The translations under genes and the position numbers were made by a program. From Agrobacterium albertimagni AOL15 (GTDB lineage: Bacteria > Pseudomonadota > Alphaproteobacteria > Rhizobiales > Rhizobiaceae), in NCBI RefSeq assembly GCF_000300855.1, contig NZ_ALJF01000002.1, positions 186,001 to 250,000 of the forward strand: a DNA stretch of 64,000 nt, read 5' to 3'. A model generated the notes under the pieces. The model worked only from the letters and a program-made list of their open reading frames with translations, made no database searches and had not been told where the DNA came from. How positions within the stretch are numbered: the stretch's first letter is position 1; every line of letters begins with the position of its first letter. This document shows, one piece after another, positions 50,426 to 61,724 of this stretch.

Positions 50426-52519
50426 GTGAAATAATCATCATCGATTCGGGCCAGCTGTCGCTGAGCCTGCGCCTGCCGGACCTCGGCATGCCGGAGATCT
50501 TGTCCTTCGGGACGGAGCCTGTCGAACCCGATCCGCTGTTCGAGATCGAACGGTCGAGCCGCGTCAACGGCATGGACGTGGCGGCACCCTCGTCCGTTCT
50601 CCTGCCGACAGGCGGCATGGGCTTCTTCGGTTGGCCGGCGATTGCAGGTCATCGTGGGGGCCGTGACTTCGTCGCACAGTTCGGCAACTGGACGTTCTCA
50701 AGAGACGGGCATGATACCGTTCTCGTCGGCCACGACCCGGTTGCCAAGCTCGAGCTCTCGATCACGCTGACTGCACATCCTTCCGGCCTTATTTCGATGG
50801 CGACGAAGCTCACCAATCGGGGCGAGAGCGACTACCAGCTCGACCGCTGCATGGCGGCGACCTTCTTGGCGCCTGCTGGCGATCTGCAGGTGATGAGCTT
50901 TACCGGTATCTGGGGCCGCGAATTCCAGACGCGGCGCGAGCTTCTCGGCAATGGTACCTGGATCCAGGAAAATCGCCGCGGGCGCACGTCGCATGACCGT
51001 TTTCCGATGTTGTTCATCGAGAGCGAGACCCAAATTTTCGGCGTGACACTCGGCTTCAGCGGCAACCACCAGATGGTGATCGACCGGACCGATGATGGCC
51101 AGCGGCTCGTGCATCTGGGTGAGTTGTTCGAGCCGGGTGAGGTCATCCTTGCACCAGGCGAAAGCTATCGCAGTCCGATCGCCTATGCCGGAGCCGACAC
51201 GGAAGACTTCCATGCCTTCGTGCGCGAAGAACTGATGACCTGGCCCGGGGGCGCGATGAGCCCACGCCCAGTGACGCTGAACACCTGGGAAGGCAATTAT
51301 TTCGACCACCGGATGGATTCGCTCAAAGCCCAGGCGACCGCGGCGGCCGAACTGGGGATCGAGCGCTTCGTGCTCGACGATGGCTGGTTCGGCAAGCGCG
51401 ACGACGACACAACGAGCCTTGGCGACTGGGATATCGATGCGCGCAAATATCCTGAAGGCCTGAAGCCGCTCGTCGATCATGTCACCGGGCTTGGCATGCA
51501 GTTCGGCATCTGGTTCGAGCCTGAGATGGTGAACCCGGTTTCTGAGCTCTACAAGGCGCATCCCGACTGGGCACTGACGATTGAAGGGCGGCCGATCCTC
51601 GAATCGCGTACCCAGCTGGTGCTGGATCTGACGCGTTCGGAAGTCTCCGACTATCTCTTCGGCAAGATCGACGCAGTGCTGTCCAATCATGACGTCTCCT
51701 ACATCAAGTGGGACATGAACCGCGATCTGACGCATGCGGCCGGTCGCGACGGCAAGGCGAAGACTGCCGCCCAGACCCGTGCCGTCTATGCGCTGATGGA
51801 CCGCATTCGTGCCGCTCATCCCGATGTCGAAATCGAAAGCTGCGCCTCCGGTGGCGGACGCATCGATTACGGCGCCTTGAAGCGCACCCATCGTGTCTGG
51901 ACCTCGGATTGCACGGATGCGCTGGAGCGGCTGGAAATCCAGCGCGGCGCTTCGGTTTTCGTGCCGCCGGAAATCCTCGGCAGCCATATCTCGGCCTCGC
52001 CGAACCATCAGACTGGTCGCCGCCACACGCTTGCGTTCCGGGCGCTGGTGGCCATCGCCTATCACCTCGGTGTGGAGCTCAACCCGCTTGAGCTCAGCGA
52101 TGAGGAGCGCGACGAACTCAAGGTCTATATCGAGACCTACAAGCGGCTGCGCGATCTCTTCCACGCGCCGGGCGCCAGCTTCCGCATGGAGCCGCTTGAC
52201 GGTCGCTATGTCTGGGGTGCGGCTTCGGCCGAGAAGATCGTGGTCATCGTTGCCCAAGGGCCGCAGATGGTGGGTGAACAGCCGGCGCCGCTGCGCCTGC
52301 CCGATCAGGTCACCCAGTTCGGTGGCCAGTGGCGGATCAAGACCGTGCTGTCGGCAGAACCGCAATTCATCCGTATCTCCGAGGGCCAGAAAGCGCTGCT
52401 TTCCGGTGCCGTCACCTTCGCGCTTTCCAGTGCCGGACTTGCCGGCCTGCCGCTGCCGATGCTGACGCCCGAAAGCGCTCTTCTCCTCGAACTCGAACCG
52501 ATCAAGGGAGGCAAGACCC

Positions 52520-52527
<8 letters not shown>
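50422..52527 (+). CDS. Alpha-galactosidase, glycoside hydrolase family 36
   Basis: 701 residues from ATG 50422. An N-terminal beta-sandwich (about 1-290) is followed by the catalytic barrel with the GH36 motifs. These are [14 protein letters not shown], the nucleophile D431 in [23 protein letters not shown], and the acid/base D496 in [16 protein letters not shown]. No signal peptide, so it acts in the cytosol on imported oligosaccharides such as melibiose or raffinose. Its position between permease and ATPase genes, with overlaps on both sides, shows it is a full member of the operon. Confidence 0.94.
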
Positions 52528-53610
<1,083 letters not shown>

Positions 53611-53611
<1 letters not shown>

Positions 53612-55542
53612 TGCTGGGCGTCTGCTACTATCCGGAACACTGGGACGAAAGCCGGTGGCGAACCGACGCGCGCCGGATGCGCGAACTCGGCATTTCCTTC
53701 GTGCGTATCGGTGAATTCGCCTGGTCGCGTCTGGAGCCCTCACGCGGCACGTTCACCTTCGAATGGCTCGACCGGGCGATCGATGTGCTGCATGAAGCGG
53801 GCCTGAAAGTCGTGTTGGGAACGCCGACCGCGACCCCGCCCAAGTGGCTTGTGGACGAATGCCCCGACATCATCCCCTATGACGAGCAGGGCCGTCCGCG
53901 CGGTTTCGGTTCGCGTCGCCACTATACTTTTTCCTCCGAGACCTGGTGGAAGGAAAGCGCCCGGATCGTCGAGATCGTCGCCAAGCGCTACGGGACCCAC
54001 CCCGGCATTGTCGGCTGGCAGACAGACAACGAATATGGCTGCCATGACACGACGCTCTCCTGGGGCCCTGAAGATCTGAAGAGCTTCAAGCGTTGGCTGC
54101 GCCTGCGCTACCAGTCGACCGACCAGCTCAATGAAGCCTGGGGTTCGGTCTTCTGGTCGATGGAACTGGCGAGCTTCGACGACGTGGCGCTGCCGAACCT
54201 AACGGTAACCGAGCCGAACCCGGCAACGCGGCTGGATTTCTGGCGTTTCCATTCCGATCAGGTTGCAGCTTACGACCAAATGCAGTGCGAGATCATTCGC
54301 AAGCATTCGCCCGGTCGCTGGATCACCCATAACTTCATGGGCTTTGTCTCCGATTTCGACCACTTCAAGGTCGGCGACAATCTCGATCTCGCCTCCTGGG
54401 ACAGCTATCCGATCGGCTTCGTGGAGAAGTTTCCCTTTACGGAAGACGAGCGTACCCGCTGGGCCGAGACCTCGCATCCCGATATCGCGCCCTATCACCA
54501 CGATCTCTACCGCGCTGTCGGCAAGGGCCGCTTCTGGGTGATGGAGCAGCAGCCGGGTCCAGTGAACTGGGCCCCTTGGAACCCCGTGCCGAAGCCCGGC
54601 ATGGTGCGTCTGTGGACCTGGGAAGCCCTTGCGCATGGGGCTGACGTCGTCAGCTATTTCCGCTGGCGTCAGGCACCCTTCGCGCAGGAACAGATGCATG
54701 CGGGCCTGAACCTGCCCGGCCTCGACGAGTGGTCGCCGGGCGGCAAGGAAGCGATGCAGGTTTCCGAGGAGCTGGCAGTCCTCGGCGCGCTTCCCGAGAC
54801 GAGCCAGGCACCTGTCGCATTGGTGTTCGACTATCAGAGCTACTGGTCGACGATGATCCAGCCGCAGGGCAAGGATTTCCGCTACGAGGAACTCTGCTTC
54901 CGCTGGTACGAAGCGCTGCGCCATCTCGGCCTGAACGTCGATTTCGTCCGTCCGAGTGCTTCGCTTGAGGGTTACCCGCTTGTTGTCGTGCCCTGCATGA
55001 CGGAAGTGACTGAGGCGGCACAGGTCGCGCTCGATAAGGCCAATGGTGTCGTCGTGATCGGCGCACGCACGGGTTCGCGCGACCGCAATTTCCGCATTCC
55101 GGAAAACCTGCCGCCGGGTCCGCTGGGCACACTCACGGGCAATCGCGTCATTCAGGTCTCCTCCATGCGTCCGAGGCTCTCGGATGGTGTTTCCGGTGCA
55201 GTTTCGGGTCATGCGATCCGCTGGCGGGAATATGTCGAGACATCGGCCTCGGTGCTCGCCACGTTCGATAATGGCGATCCGGCGCTGACCGAGAAGGACA
55301 ATGTGCTCTATCTCGCCTGCTGGGCGGATGCAGGGCTACTGGCCGAGGTGCTGGAACTGGCGACAAAGAAGGCAGGTGTTGCCACGCTGCGCGTGCCTGA
55401 CTTCATTCGCATCCGTCGTCGCGGTGATCTGGTCTTTGCCTTCAATTACGGAACAGAAGACTATACGCTTCCGGAAGGTGCCGTTCCCGTGCTGGGTGAG
55501 ATGGTCCTGAAACCGCAGGCCATCGCCGCCTGGCGGGGCTGA
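53611..55542 (+). CDS. lacZ: Beta-galactosidase, glycoside hydrolase family 42
   Basis: 643 residues. The catalytic barrel (about 1-380) begins LGVCYYPEHWDESRWRTDARRMRELGISFVRIGEFAWSRLEP, with the acid/base E141 in QTDNEYGCH and the nucleophile E312 in WVMEQQPGPVNW. A trimerisation domain (about 390-590) and a C-terminal beta domain follow. There is no signal peptide. It hydrolyses beta-galactosides such as lactose or galactan fragments taken up by the same operon. It is the last gene, followed by a strong terminator. In Agrobacterium the order is lacEFGZK; here lacK comes before lacZ. Confidence 0.94.
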
Positions 55543-55557
55543 TTTCCACGGTTTCGA

Positions 55558-55587
55558 GGGCCGGCGTGACGCCGGCCCTGTTTATTT
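55558..55587 (+). terminator. Rho-independent terminator of the galactoside operon
   Basis: GGGCCGGCG-TGA-CGCCGGCCC, a perfect 9-bp stem with a three-base loop, followed by TGTTTATTT, 15 bp after the beta-galactosidase stop. Confidence 0.92.
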
Positions 55588-55661
55588 GCTGGTACCGTTT
55601 TCCGGAACTCATCCATGGCTCACCGGTTTGACCCTCGACATCAGCAACGAGGAGACGACCC

Positions 55662-56519
55662 ATGGCCGACTATCCCACACCGCCCTTTCCACAGAAGAAG
55701 GTTCCGATGCCGGGTCGCACCGCAGACATGAATCCGCGGCCCGATCATGGTGAGGAGAGCTACAAGGGGTCGGGCAAGCTCGAAGGCCTGAAGGCTGTTA
55801 TCACCGGCGGCGATAGCGGGATCGGTCGGGCCGTGGCGATCGCCTATGCCCGCGAAGGCGCCGATGTGCTGATCTCCTATATCGAGGAAGACGAGGACGC
55901 CAAGGACACCGCGCGCTGGGTGGAAAAGGCCGGTCGCAAGACCGTGCTGGTCCGGGGGGACATCCAGAGTGCGGATCATTGCCGGGAGATCGTGGACACG
56001 GCGGTTCGCGAACTGGGTGGCGTCGACATTCTTGTCAACAATGCCGCGCACCAGGCGTCTTTCGAGGATATCACCGAGATTCCGGACGAAGAGTGGGAAC
56101 TCACCTTCCGCGTCAACATCCACGCGATGTTCTACCTGACCAAGGCTGCCGTGCCGCATATGAAGAATGGCGGCTCGATCATCAACACGGCGTCAATCAA
56201 TTCCGACAGCCCGAACCCGTCACTGCTCGCCTATGCGACGACCAAGGGCGCGATCCAGAACTTTACCGCAGGGCTTGCGCAGATGCTGGCGGAAAAGAAC
56301 ATCCGCGCCAATGCGGTAGCTCCCGGGCCGATCTGGACGCCGCTCATTCCATCGACCATGCCGGAAGAGAAGGTCAAAAACTTCGGCAAACAGGTGCCGA
56401 TGAAACGGCCCGGGCAACCGGCGGAATTGCAAACGGCCTATGTCATGCTCGCCGATCCGCTCTCCAGCTACGTGTCCGGCGCGACCATCGCGGTCACAGG
56501 CGGGAAGCCCATCATCTAA
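55662..56519 (+). CDS. SDR oxidoreductase, general-stress type (YghA/GSP39-like)
   Basis: 285 residues with GAGGAG upstream. After a proline-rich start (YPTPPFPQKKVPMPGRTADMNPRPDHGEESYKGSGKLEGL), typical of this SDR subgroup, comes the NAD(P)-binding motif TGGDSGIGRA. It is followed by LVNNAAHQ, the catalytic Ser in INTASIN, and the YATTKGA Tyr-Lys pair. All catalytic residues are present. Members are often induced by general stress in Bacillus and enteric bacteria; substrate is unknown. It follows a terminator and is probably its own unit. Confidence 0.88.
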   Translation: MADYPTPPFPQKKVPMPGRTADMNPRPDHGEESYKGSGKLEGLKAVITGGDSGIGRAVAIAYAREGADVLISYIEEDEDAKDTARWVEKAGRKTVLVRGDIQSADHCREIVDTAVRELGGVDILVNNAAHQASFEDITEIPDEEWELTFRVNIHAMFYLTKAAVPHMKNGGSIINTASINSDSPNPSLLAYATTKGAIQNFTAGLAQMLAEKNIRANAVAPGPIWTPLIPSTMPEEKVKNFGKQVPMKRPGQPAELQTAYVMLADPLSSYVSGATIAVTGGKPII

Positions 56520-56561
56520 CTCGGCCTTGCCTTTGGCGCGCGGCATGGCAAGTTGCGCGCC

Positions 56562-57368
56562 ATGAACAAAGTGATCCTGATCGTTCTCGACGGGCTGCGT
56601 TACGACGTGGCCCGTACCTGTCTCGGCTATATGGAAGGCCTCGTGGCTGCGGGGCGCGCCGATGTGCGCAAGCTGACCTGCGAGCTGCCGGCCATGTCAC
56701 GGCCGCTTTATGAAACCTTGCTGACAGGCCGCAAGCCGGTGGACCACGGCGTGGTCAGCAATGGCGTCGTACGGCGGTCGATGGGGGACAATCTCTTCGC
56801 GCGAGTGCGCGCACAGGGTGGCGTGACGGCTGCGGCCGCCTATCACTGGGTGTCTGAGCTCTATATCTCTTGCCCGTTCGACCGGCATCGCGATCGCATC
56901 CTGGTCGATGGCACCGGAGACATTACACACGGCCTGTTCTACTGGGACGACCATTATCCGGACAGCCATCTGTTCGCCGATGCGGAGTGGCTGATTCAGG
57001 CCAAGGCGCCGGACTTTCTCCTGCTCCATCCGATGAATGTCGACGATGCCGGCCACAAGCATGGCGGCGACAGCATTGGCTATCGCAACGCTGCACGGAC
57101 GCAGGGCGATCTGCTCGCACGGCATGTGCCTGATTGGGTTGAGGCCGGTTATACGGTGATCGTCACTGCCGATCACGGCATGGGTGATGATGGCAATCAT
57201 GCAGGGCCGACGCCGCAGGAGACGGAGGTGCCGTTCTACACGGTGGGCTTCCGGCTCGATCCAGAAGTCGTGCTCAACCAGACTGAGATTGCGGGGCTCA
57301 TCTGTCGACTGATGGAGATCGATCCTGGCCAGATACCGTCCTTCGAGGAAGCCGTGGAGCGCCTCTGA
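56562..57368 (+). CDS. Alkaline phosphatase superfamily (nucleotide pyrophosphatase/phosphodiesterase-like) protein
   Basis: 268 residues from ATG 56562; a TTG nine bases earlier is possible. The metal-binding pattern of the superfamily is clear: VILIVLDGLRYDV (first Asp), a nucleophile region with MSRPLYETLLTGRKPVDHGV, HPMNVDDAGHKHGG (Asp/His ligands) and VTADHGMGDDGNHAG (Asp-His). No signal peptide, so a cytosolic phosphodiesterase or phosphomutase is likely. Substrate is unknown. It lies 42 bp after the SDR gene, in the same direction. Confidence 0.8.
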   Translation: MNKVILIVLDGLRYDVARTCLGYMEGLVAAGRADVRKLTCELPAMSRPLYETLLTGRKPVDHGVVSNGVVRRSMGDNLFARVRAQGGVTAAAAYHWVSELYISCPFDRHRDRILVDGTGDITHGLFYWDDHYPDSHLFADAEWLIQAKAPDFLLLHPMNVDDAGHKHGGDSIGYRNAARTQGDLLARHVPDWVEAGYTVIVTADHGMGDDGNHAGPTPQETEVPFYTVGFRLDPEVVLNQTEIAGLICRLMEIDPGQIPSFEEAVERL

Positions 57369-57436
57369 GACAATCTGTGCCTGATCCGGTCTGGCTGCCT
57401 GCCGTAATGGGTAGCACAGACCTGCAGGAGATCCAG

Positions 57437-58153
57437 ATGTCCGACTTTTCCGGAATGACGTCCCTCAACCCCGGCTACCGTGCGCTCGTGCTTGGCGCGA
57501 GCGGTGGTATTGGCGGCGCCTTTGCCGCCGCGATCAAGGCCGATCCGAACTGCGGCAGCGTGGTCGAACTGTCGCGCAGCGTCGACGGGTTCGACATCAC
57601 GGATGATGCCTCTGTCGGTGCTGCGGCCGCGAAGCTTTCGGAAGCGGGCCTGAAATTCGATCTCATCCTCTGCGCCACCGGCGCGCTCGTGATCGATGGC
57701 AATGGCCCGGAAAAGACGATCAAGGCGATCCAAGGCGATGTGATGGCGGCGCAATTCGCGCTGAACGCGATCGGTCCGGCGCTGGCGCTCAAGCATTTCG
57801 CGCCGCTTCTTTCCAACGAGGGCAAGAGCGTCTTCGCCACGCTTTCGGCACGGGTCGGCTCGATCGGCGACAACAAGCTCGGCGGCTGGATATCCTACCG
57901 CTCGGCCAAGGCGGCTCTGAACCAGATCACCCGCACCTCGGCGATCGAGATCGCTCGTCTGCGACCGAAGAGTGTGGTGGTGGCACTGCATCCGGGTTCA
58001 GTGGATACCGGCTTTTCGGGCGGCTTCTCCAAGGCGCATGACAAGATACAGCCGGGCGAGAGCGTCGCCATGATGCTGTCGGTTCTCGATGGGCTGGAGC
58101 CGGCACACACAGGCGGCTTCTTCGCCTATGACGGTCAGCCGATCGAATGGTGA
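57437..58153 (+). CDS. SDR oxidoreductase (C-factor-like)
   Basis: 238 residues from ATG 57437 with CAGGAGA upstream. The nucleotide motif is LVLGASGGIGGAFAAAI. The active site has FATLSARVGSIGDNKLGGWISYRSAKAALNQ, giving Ser, Tyr and Lys. The group includes Myxococcus CsgA-like proteins and enzymes often found next to photolyase genes. The stop overlaps the photolyase start by seven bases, so the two are coupled. A role in flavin or lipid repair is possible but not shown. Confidence 0.85.
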   Translation: MSDFSGMTSLNPGYRALVLGASGGIGGAFAAAIKADPNCGSVVELSRSVDGFDITDDASVGAAAAKLSEAGLKFDLILCATGALVIDGNGPEKTIKAIQGDVMAAQFALNAIGPALALKHFAPLLSNEGKSVFATLSARVGSIGDNKLGGWISYRSAKAALNQITRTSAIEIARLRPKSVVVALHPGSVDTGFSGGFSKAHDKIQPGESVAMMLSVLDGLEPAHTGGFFAYDGQPIEW

Positions 58154-59685
58154 AGCCTTCCCGCATTCATCTTGTCCTCGGCGACCAGCTCAGTCACTCC
58201 CTGTCAGCGCTCGCCGATGCCGATCCGGAAACCTCGCTCGTGCTCATGGCGGAAGTCATGGGCGAGGCGACTTATGTGAAGCATCACAAGAAGAAGATCG
58301 CCTTTCTCTTTTCCGCCATGCGGCACTTTGCCGAGGAGCTTAGAGAGAAGGGGCTTACCGTCCATTATGTCACCCTGGAAGATCCTGACAACGCGCAGAG
58401 CCTGAAAGGCGAGCTTGTGCGCGCTCTTGCCGAGACCGGCGCAACCTCCGTCGTCGTGACGCAATGCGGGGAGTGGCGTCTGGCTGAGGATATGCGGGGC
58501 TGGGAATCCGACCTCGGTGTGCCGGTCGAGATCCGCGAGGATGATCGCTTTCTCTGTTCGATCGAAGACTTCCGGGAATGGCGCAAGGGGCGCAAGCAGC
58601 TGCGCATGGAGTATTTCTATCGCGACATGCGGCGGCGTCACCGCGTGCTGCTGGAAGGTGACGAGCCCGTCGGCGGCAAATGGAACTTCGATGCCGAGAA
58701 CCGCAAACCACCGGCCGAGGGACTGAAGGGACCAAAGCGGATCAGCCATCCTAAGGATGCGATCACGAAGTCGGTGCTGGCTCTGGTCGAAGAGCACTTC
58801 GCCGGCCACATGGGCTCGCTCGACAGCTTCCATTTTGCCGTGACCGCTGATCAGGCGGAGATGGAGCTTCAGCAGTTCCTCGACGAGATCCTGCCCTATT
58901 TCGGTGACTATCAGGACGCGATGGTGAAGGGCGAGCCTTATCTCTACCACTCGCTTGTTTCCTCCTACATCAATGCCGGCCTTCTCATGCCGATCGACGT
59001 CATCCGGCGGGCGGAGGCCGCCTGGTTCGAGGGACGGGCGCCGCTCAATGCCGTCGAGGGTTTCATCCGGCAGATCCTCGGCTGGCGCGAATATGTCCGT
59101 GGCATCTATTGGACGGAGATGCCCGACTATGCCGGGCTCAACCATCTCTCGGCTTCTCGTCCGCTGCCGCAGATGTACTGGACGGCGAAGACCGACATGG
59201 CCTGCATGAAGGGTGCGGTCGGCGATACGATCGAACACGCCTATTCCCACCACATCCAGCGGCTGATGGTGACGGGCAACTTCGCGATGCTCGCCGGGAT
59301 CGATCCGGCAGAAGTCTGCGAATGGTATCTTGCCGTCTATTCCGACGCCTATGAATGGGTTGAACTGCCGAACACGCTCGGCATGGCGCTCTATGGCGAT
59401 GGTGGGATCATGGCGAGCAAACCCTATGCGGCGAGCGGCAAATATATCGACCGGATGAGCAATTTCTGTGGCGGCTGTCGTTACGATCCGAAGCTGACGA
59501 CGGGACCGAAGGCCTGTCCGTTCAATGCGCTTTATTGGGACTTCCTCGATCGCAATACGGAGAAGCTGGCGCGCAATCCGCGGCTTTCCAACATGTATGC
59601 GACCTGGCGGCGCATGGATCCTTTCAAGCAGGATGCCATTCGCAAGCATGCAGCCCAGGTGCTTGAGACGCTCGATGCGATCTGA
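58147..59685 (+). CDS. phrB: FeS-containing (6-4) photolyase, PhrB/CryB type
   Basis: 512 residues. It repairs (6-4) photoproducts in DNA with light. The N-terminal antenna domain begins IHLVLGDQLSHSLSAL, the form found in the FeS-BCP group that uses a lumazine antenna. The C-terminal FAD domain holds FIRQILGWREYVRGIYW and AYSHHIQRLMVTGNFAML. Four cysteines for a 4Fe-4S cluster are at C353, C441, C444 and C457 (MACMKG, FCGGC, KACPFN). The spacing equals that of Agrobacterium PhrB (350, 438, 441, 454) with a shift of three. So the enzyme looks complete. It is coupled to the SDR gene before it and convergent with ndvA. Confidence 0.93.
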   Translation: MVKPSRIHLVLGDQLSHSLSALADADPETSLVLMAEVMGEATYVKHHKKKIAFLFSAMRHFAEELREKGLTVHYVTLEDPDNAQSLKGELVRALAETGATSVVVTQCGEWRLAEDMRGWESDLGVPVEIREDDRFLCSIEDFREWRKGRKQLRMEYFYRDMRRRHRVLLEGDEPVGGKWNFDAENRKPPAEGLKGPKRISHPKDAITKSVLALVEEHFAGHMGSLDSFHFAVTADQAEMELQQFLDEILPYFGDYQDAMVKGEPYLYHSLVSSYINAGLLMPIDVIRRAEAAWFEGRAPLNAVEGFIRQILGWREYVRGIYWTEMPDYAGLNHLSASRPLPQMYWTAKTDMACMKGAVGDTIEHAYSHHIQRLMVTGNFAMLAGIDPAEVCEWYLAVYSDAYEWVELPNTLGMALYGDGGIMASKPYAASGKYIDRMSNFCGGCRYDPKLTTGPKACPFNALYWDFLDRNTEKLARNPRLSNMYATWRRMDPFKQDAIRKHAAQVLETLDAI

Positions 59686-59698
59686 GCGCTGTCACCGT

Positions 59699-61444
59699 TC
59701 AGATCGCCGGGCTCGGCTCTTCCTTGAGCAGGCCGCTGGTGCGCAGAAGTGAGGTGAATCGGCCACCGAGAGCGCTCAGCTCGTCGTAATTGCCCTTTTC
59801 GATGACCCGACCGTGATCGAGGAAGATGACGAGGTCTGCTTCGCGAATGGTCGAGAGGCGGTGCGCGATGATGAAGGTGGTGCGGTTCTTTCTGAGCCGG
59901 TCGATCGCCTGTTTGACGCGGGCTTCGGTCTCCACGTCGAGCGCACTGGTCGCTTCGTCGAGAACGAGGATGGGCGCGTTCTTTAAGATCGCGCGGGCAA
60001 TCGCGATGCGCTGGCGCTCGCCGCCCGACAGCCGGTTGCCGCGCTCGCCGACATGAGTGTCGAAGCCGATCATGCGGCTTTCAATGAAGTCGGTTGCTGC
60101 TGCTGCTTCGGCCGCCTGGATGATTTCCTCCTCGGTCGCGTCTTCGCGTCCCAGGCGGATATTCTCCTTAATCGAGCGGTTCAGGAGGCCCGCATCCTGA
60201 AAGACGGTCGCGATCGCATGGCGCAGCGACTTGCGGGTCACCTTGGCGATGTCCTGGCCGTCGATCAGGATCTGGCCCGACTGCGGATCGTAGACCCGTT
60301 GCAGCAGATTGATGAGCGTCGTTTTCCCGGCGCCCGTTGGGCCGACGATCGCCACGGTCTGGCCGGCACGGACGTGGAAGGAAATGTCGCGTACGCCTTG
60401 CGTGGTCGAGGCAAAGTCGAAGCAAACGTCCCGGAACTCGACATCACCCTTGACCGGCTTCAGATCGGCCGCGCCGGCGCGCTCTTCCCGTTCCTGAACC
60501 GCGTCTTCCAGCTTGTAGAAGTCCTCCAGCTTGGAGCGTGCCTCGAAGATCTGGTTGATGAAGGTGATCATTTGGTCGAGGCGGGCAATCAGCAGGCCGG
60601 CAAAACCGGTAAAGGCGATGATGTCGCCGACCTTCAATTCGCCTCGCTGGACCAGAAGCGTGCCGATCACGAGTATGACCAGCATCGAGAGTGTCGAAGC
60701 GATGCGGTTCAAGGCGCCGGCGAGCGCCCACCAGTCGAGAACCGGGTACTGGGCGGAGAGCAGCTTCGTCGTATATTCCTTGAGTGCCCGGGTTTCGGCC
60801 TCGATGCGGTTGTAGCTGTGCAGGACCGAGACGTTGCTGATCGAGTCGCTCACATGGGAGAAGACCGTGTGATAATGGCCTTCCACCGAGGCTTGGCCTT
60901 CCTTGGTCCTGTTCATCACGGTCTTGCCGATGATGACATAGAGAACAGCGAGGATGATCAGGACCGATGTGAGCCGCACGTCCATCGAAAAGGCGGTCGG
61001 AATCAACAGGGCCAGGGCGACGGCGGTCGCCAGATGCGTGCGCATGAATTCCAGCCAAAGCCCGAACAGCGTCTCACCCGCGCGCAACAGCGTATGCAGG
61101 GCATTCGACGTGCCGCGCGTGTGGTGCCAGCTGAGCGGCATGGAAATGATCTTGCCGAATGATTCGGTCAGCAGATCGGCACGGCGGCCATGCGCCAGCC
61201 GATCGGCCTGGCGGGCGACGAGCACATAAGCGACCGTGTTGAAGACGCCGAAGCAGCCCCAGGCGATCAGGATTCCCGTGGCGTCGCGCTTTTCCGAGAT
61301 CGCATCGATGATGCGACCGAAAAGAATGGGCTCCAGGATCGTAATGACAGCGAGAACGACGTTCGCGGCGACGACGAGGGAAACTCGCAACTTGTAACTT
61401 GCAAGGTATTTCAGGGCTTTGAAATAGACTTGGAGCAGGGACAA
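59699..61444 (-). CDS. ndvA: Cyclic beta-1,2-glucan exporter NdvA/ChvA
   Basis: 581 residues, a half-size ABC exporter: a six-helix membrane domain (about 15-310) and an ATPase domain (about 340-575). ATPase motifs are Walker A GPTGAGKTT, signature LSGGERQR, Walker B LVLDEATSALD and switch IAHRLST. The start MSLLQVYFKALKYLASYK and the overall length match rhizobial NdvA. It exports cyclic beta-1,2-glucan to the periplasm, where it aids osmotic adaptation and host infection. As in S. meliloti it lies next to an expR-like gene and pyc. Confidence 0.95.
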   Translation of the reverse strand: MSLLQVYFKALKYLASYKLRVSLVVAANVVLAVITILEPILFGRIIDAISEKRDATGILIAWGCFGVFNTVAYVLVARQADRLAHGRRADLLTESFGKIISMPLSWHHTRGTSNALHTLLRAGETLFGLWLEFMRTHLATAVALALLIPTAFSMDVRLTSVLIILAVLYVIIGKTVMNRTKEGQASVEGHYHTVFSHVSDSISNVSVLHSYNRIEAETRALKEYTTKLLSAQYPVLDWWALAGALNRIASTLSMLVILVIGTLLVQRGELKVGDIIAFTGFAGLLIARLDQMITFINQIFEARSKLEDFYKLEDAVQEREERAGAADLKPVKGDVEFRDVCFDFASTTQGVRDISFHVRAGQTVAIVGPTGAGKTTLINLLQRVYDPQSGQILIDGQDIAKVTRKSLRHAIATVFQDAGLLNRSIKENIRLGREDATEEEIIQAAEAAAATDFIESRMIGFDTHVGERGNRLSGGERQRIAIARAILKNAPILVLDEATSALDVETEARVKQAIDRLRKNRTTFIIAHRLSTIREADLVIFLDHGRVIEKGNYDELSALGGRFTSLLRTSGLLKEEPSPAI

Positions 61445-61724
61445 CTGGGTTCACCTTTGTCTGATGTCGCGAAACTCGCCGAATTTTCCGCTCGCGCAGT
61501 CCGCCAGCCAGAAAGGATGCCTAATGCGACAGCCATGCCGCCGCAAGATCCCACCGACGCCAGACAGCGCTTGATGGTCGGTCGAAGCTAGAATTCCGCA
61601 CGCCGCCATAGGTTTCCAATAACCCATTTTGACGGTAAACGTTCAAATTGCTTCGCGTGGCCGAAAAAGTCGTCGCTCGTGGCTTTTTAATGGTAATTTT
61701 AGACGCGCATTTTGGAGAGACTTT

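Noticed and set aside
61445..61724. ExpR/Sin-type binding box or small gene in the ndvA/expR gap
   Set aside because: No clear dyad of the right form was seen and the short upstream extension of the expR frame has no ribosome site.
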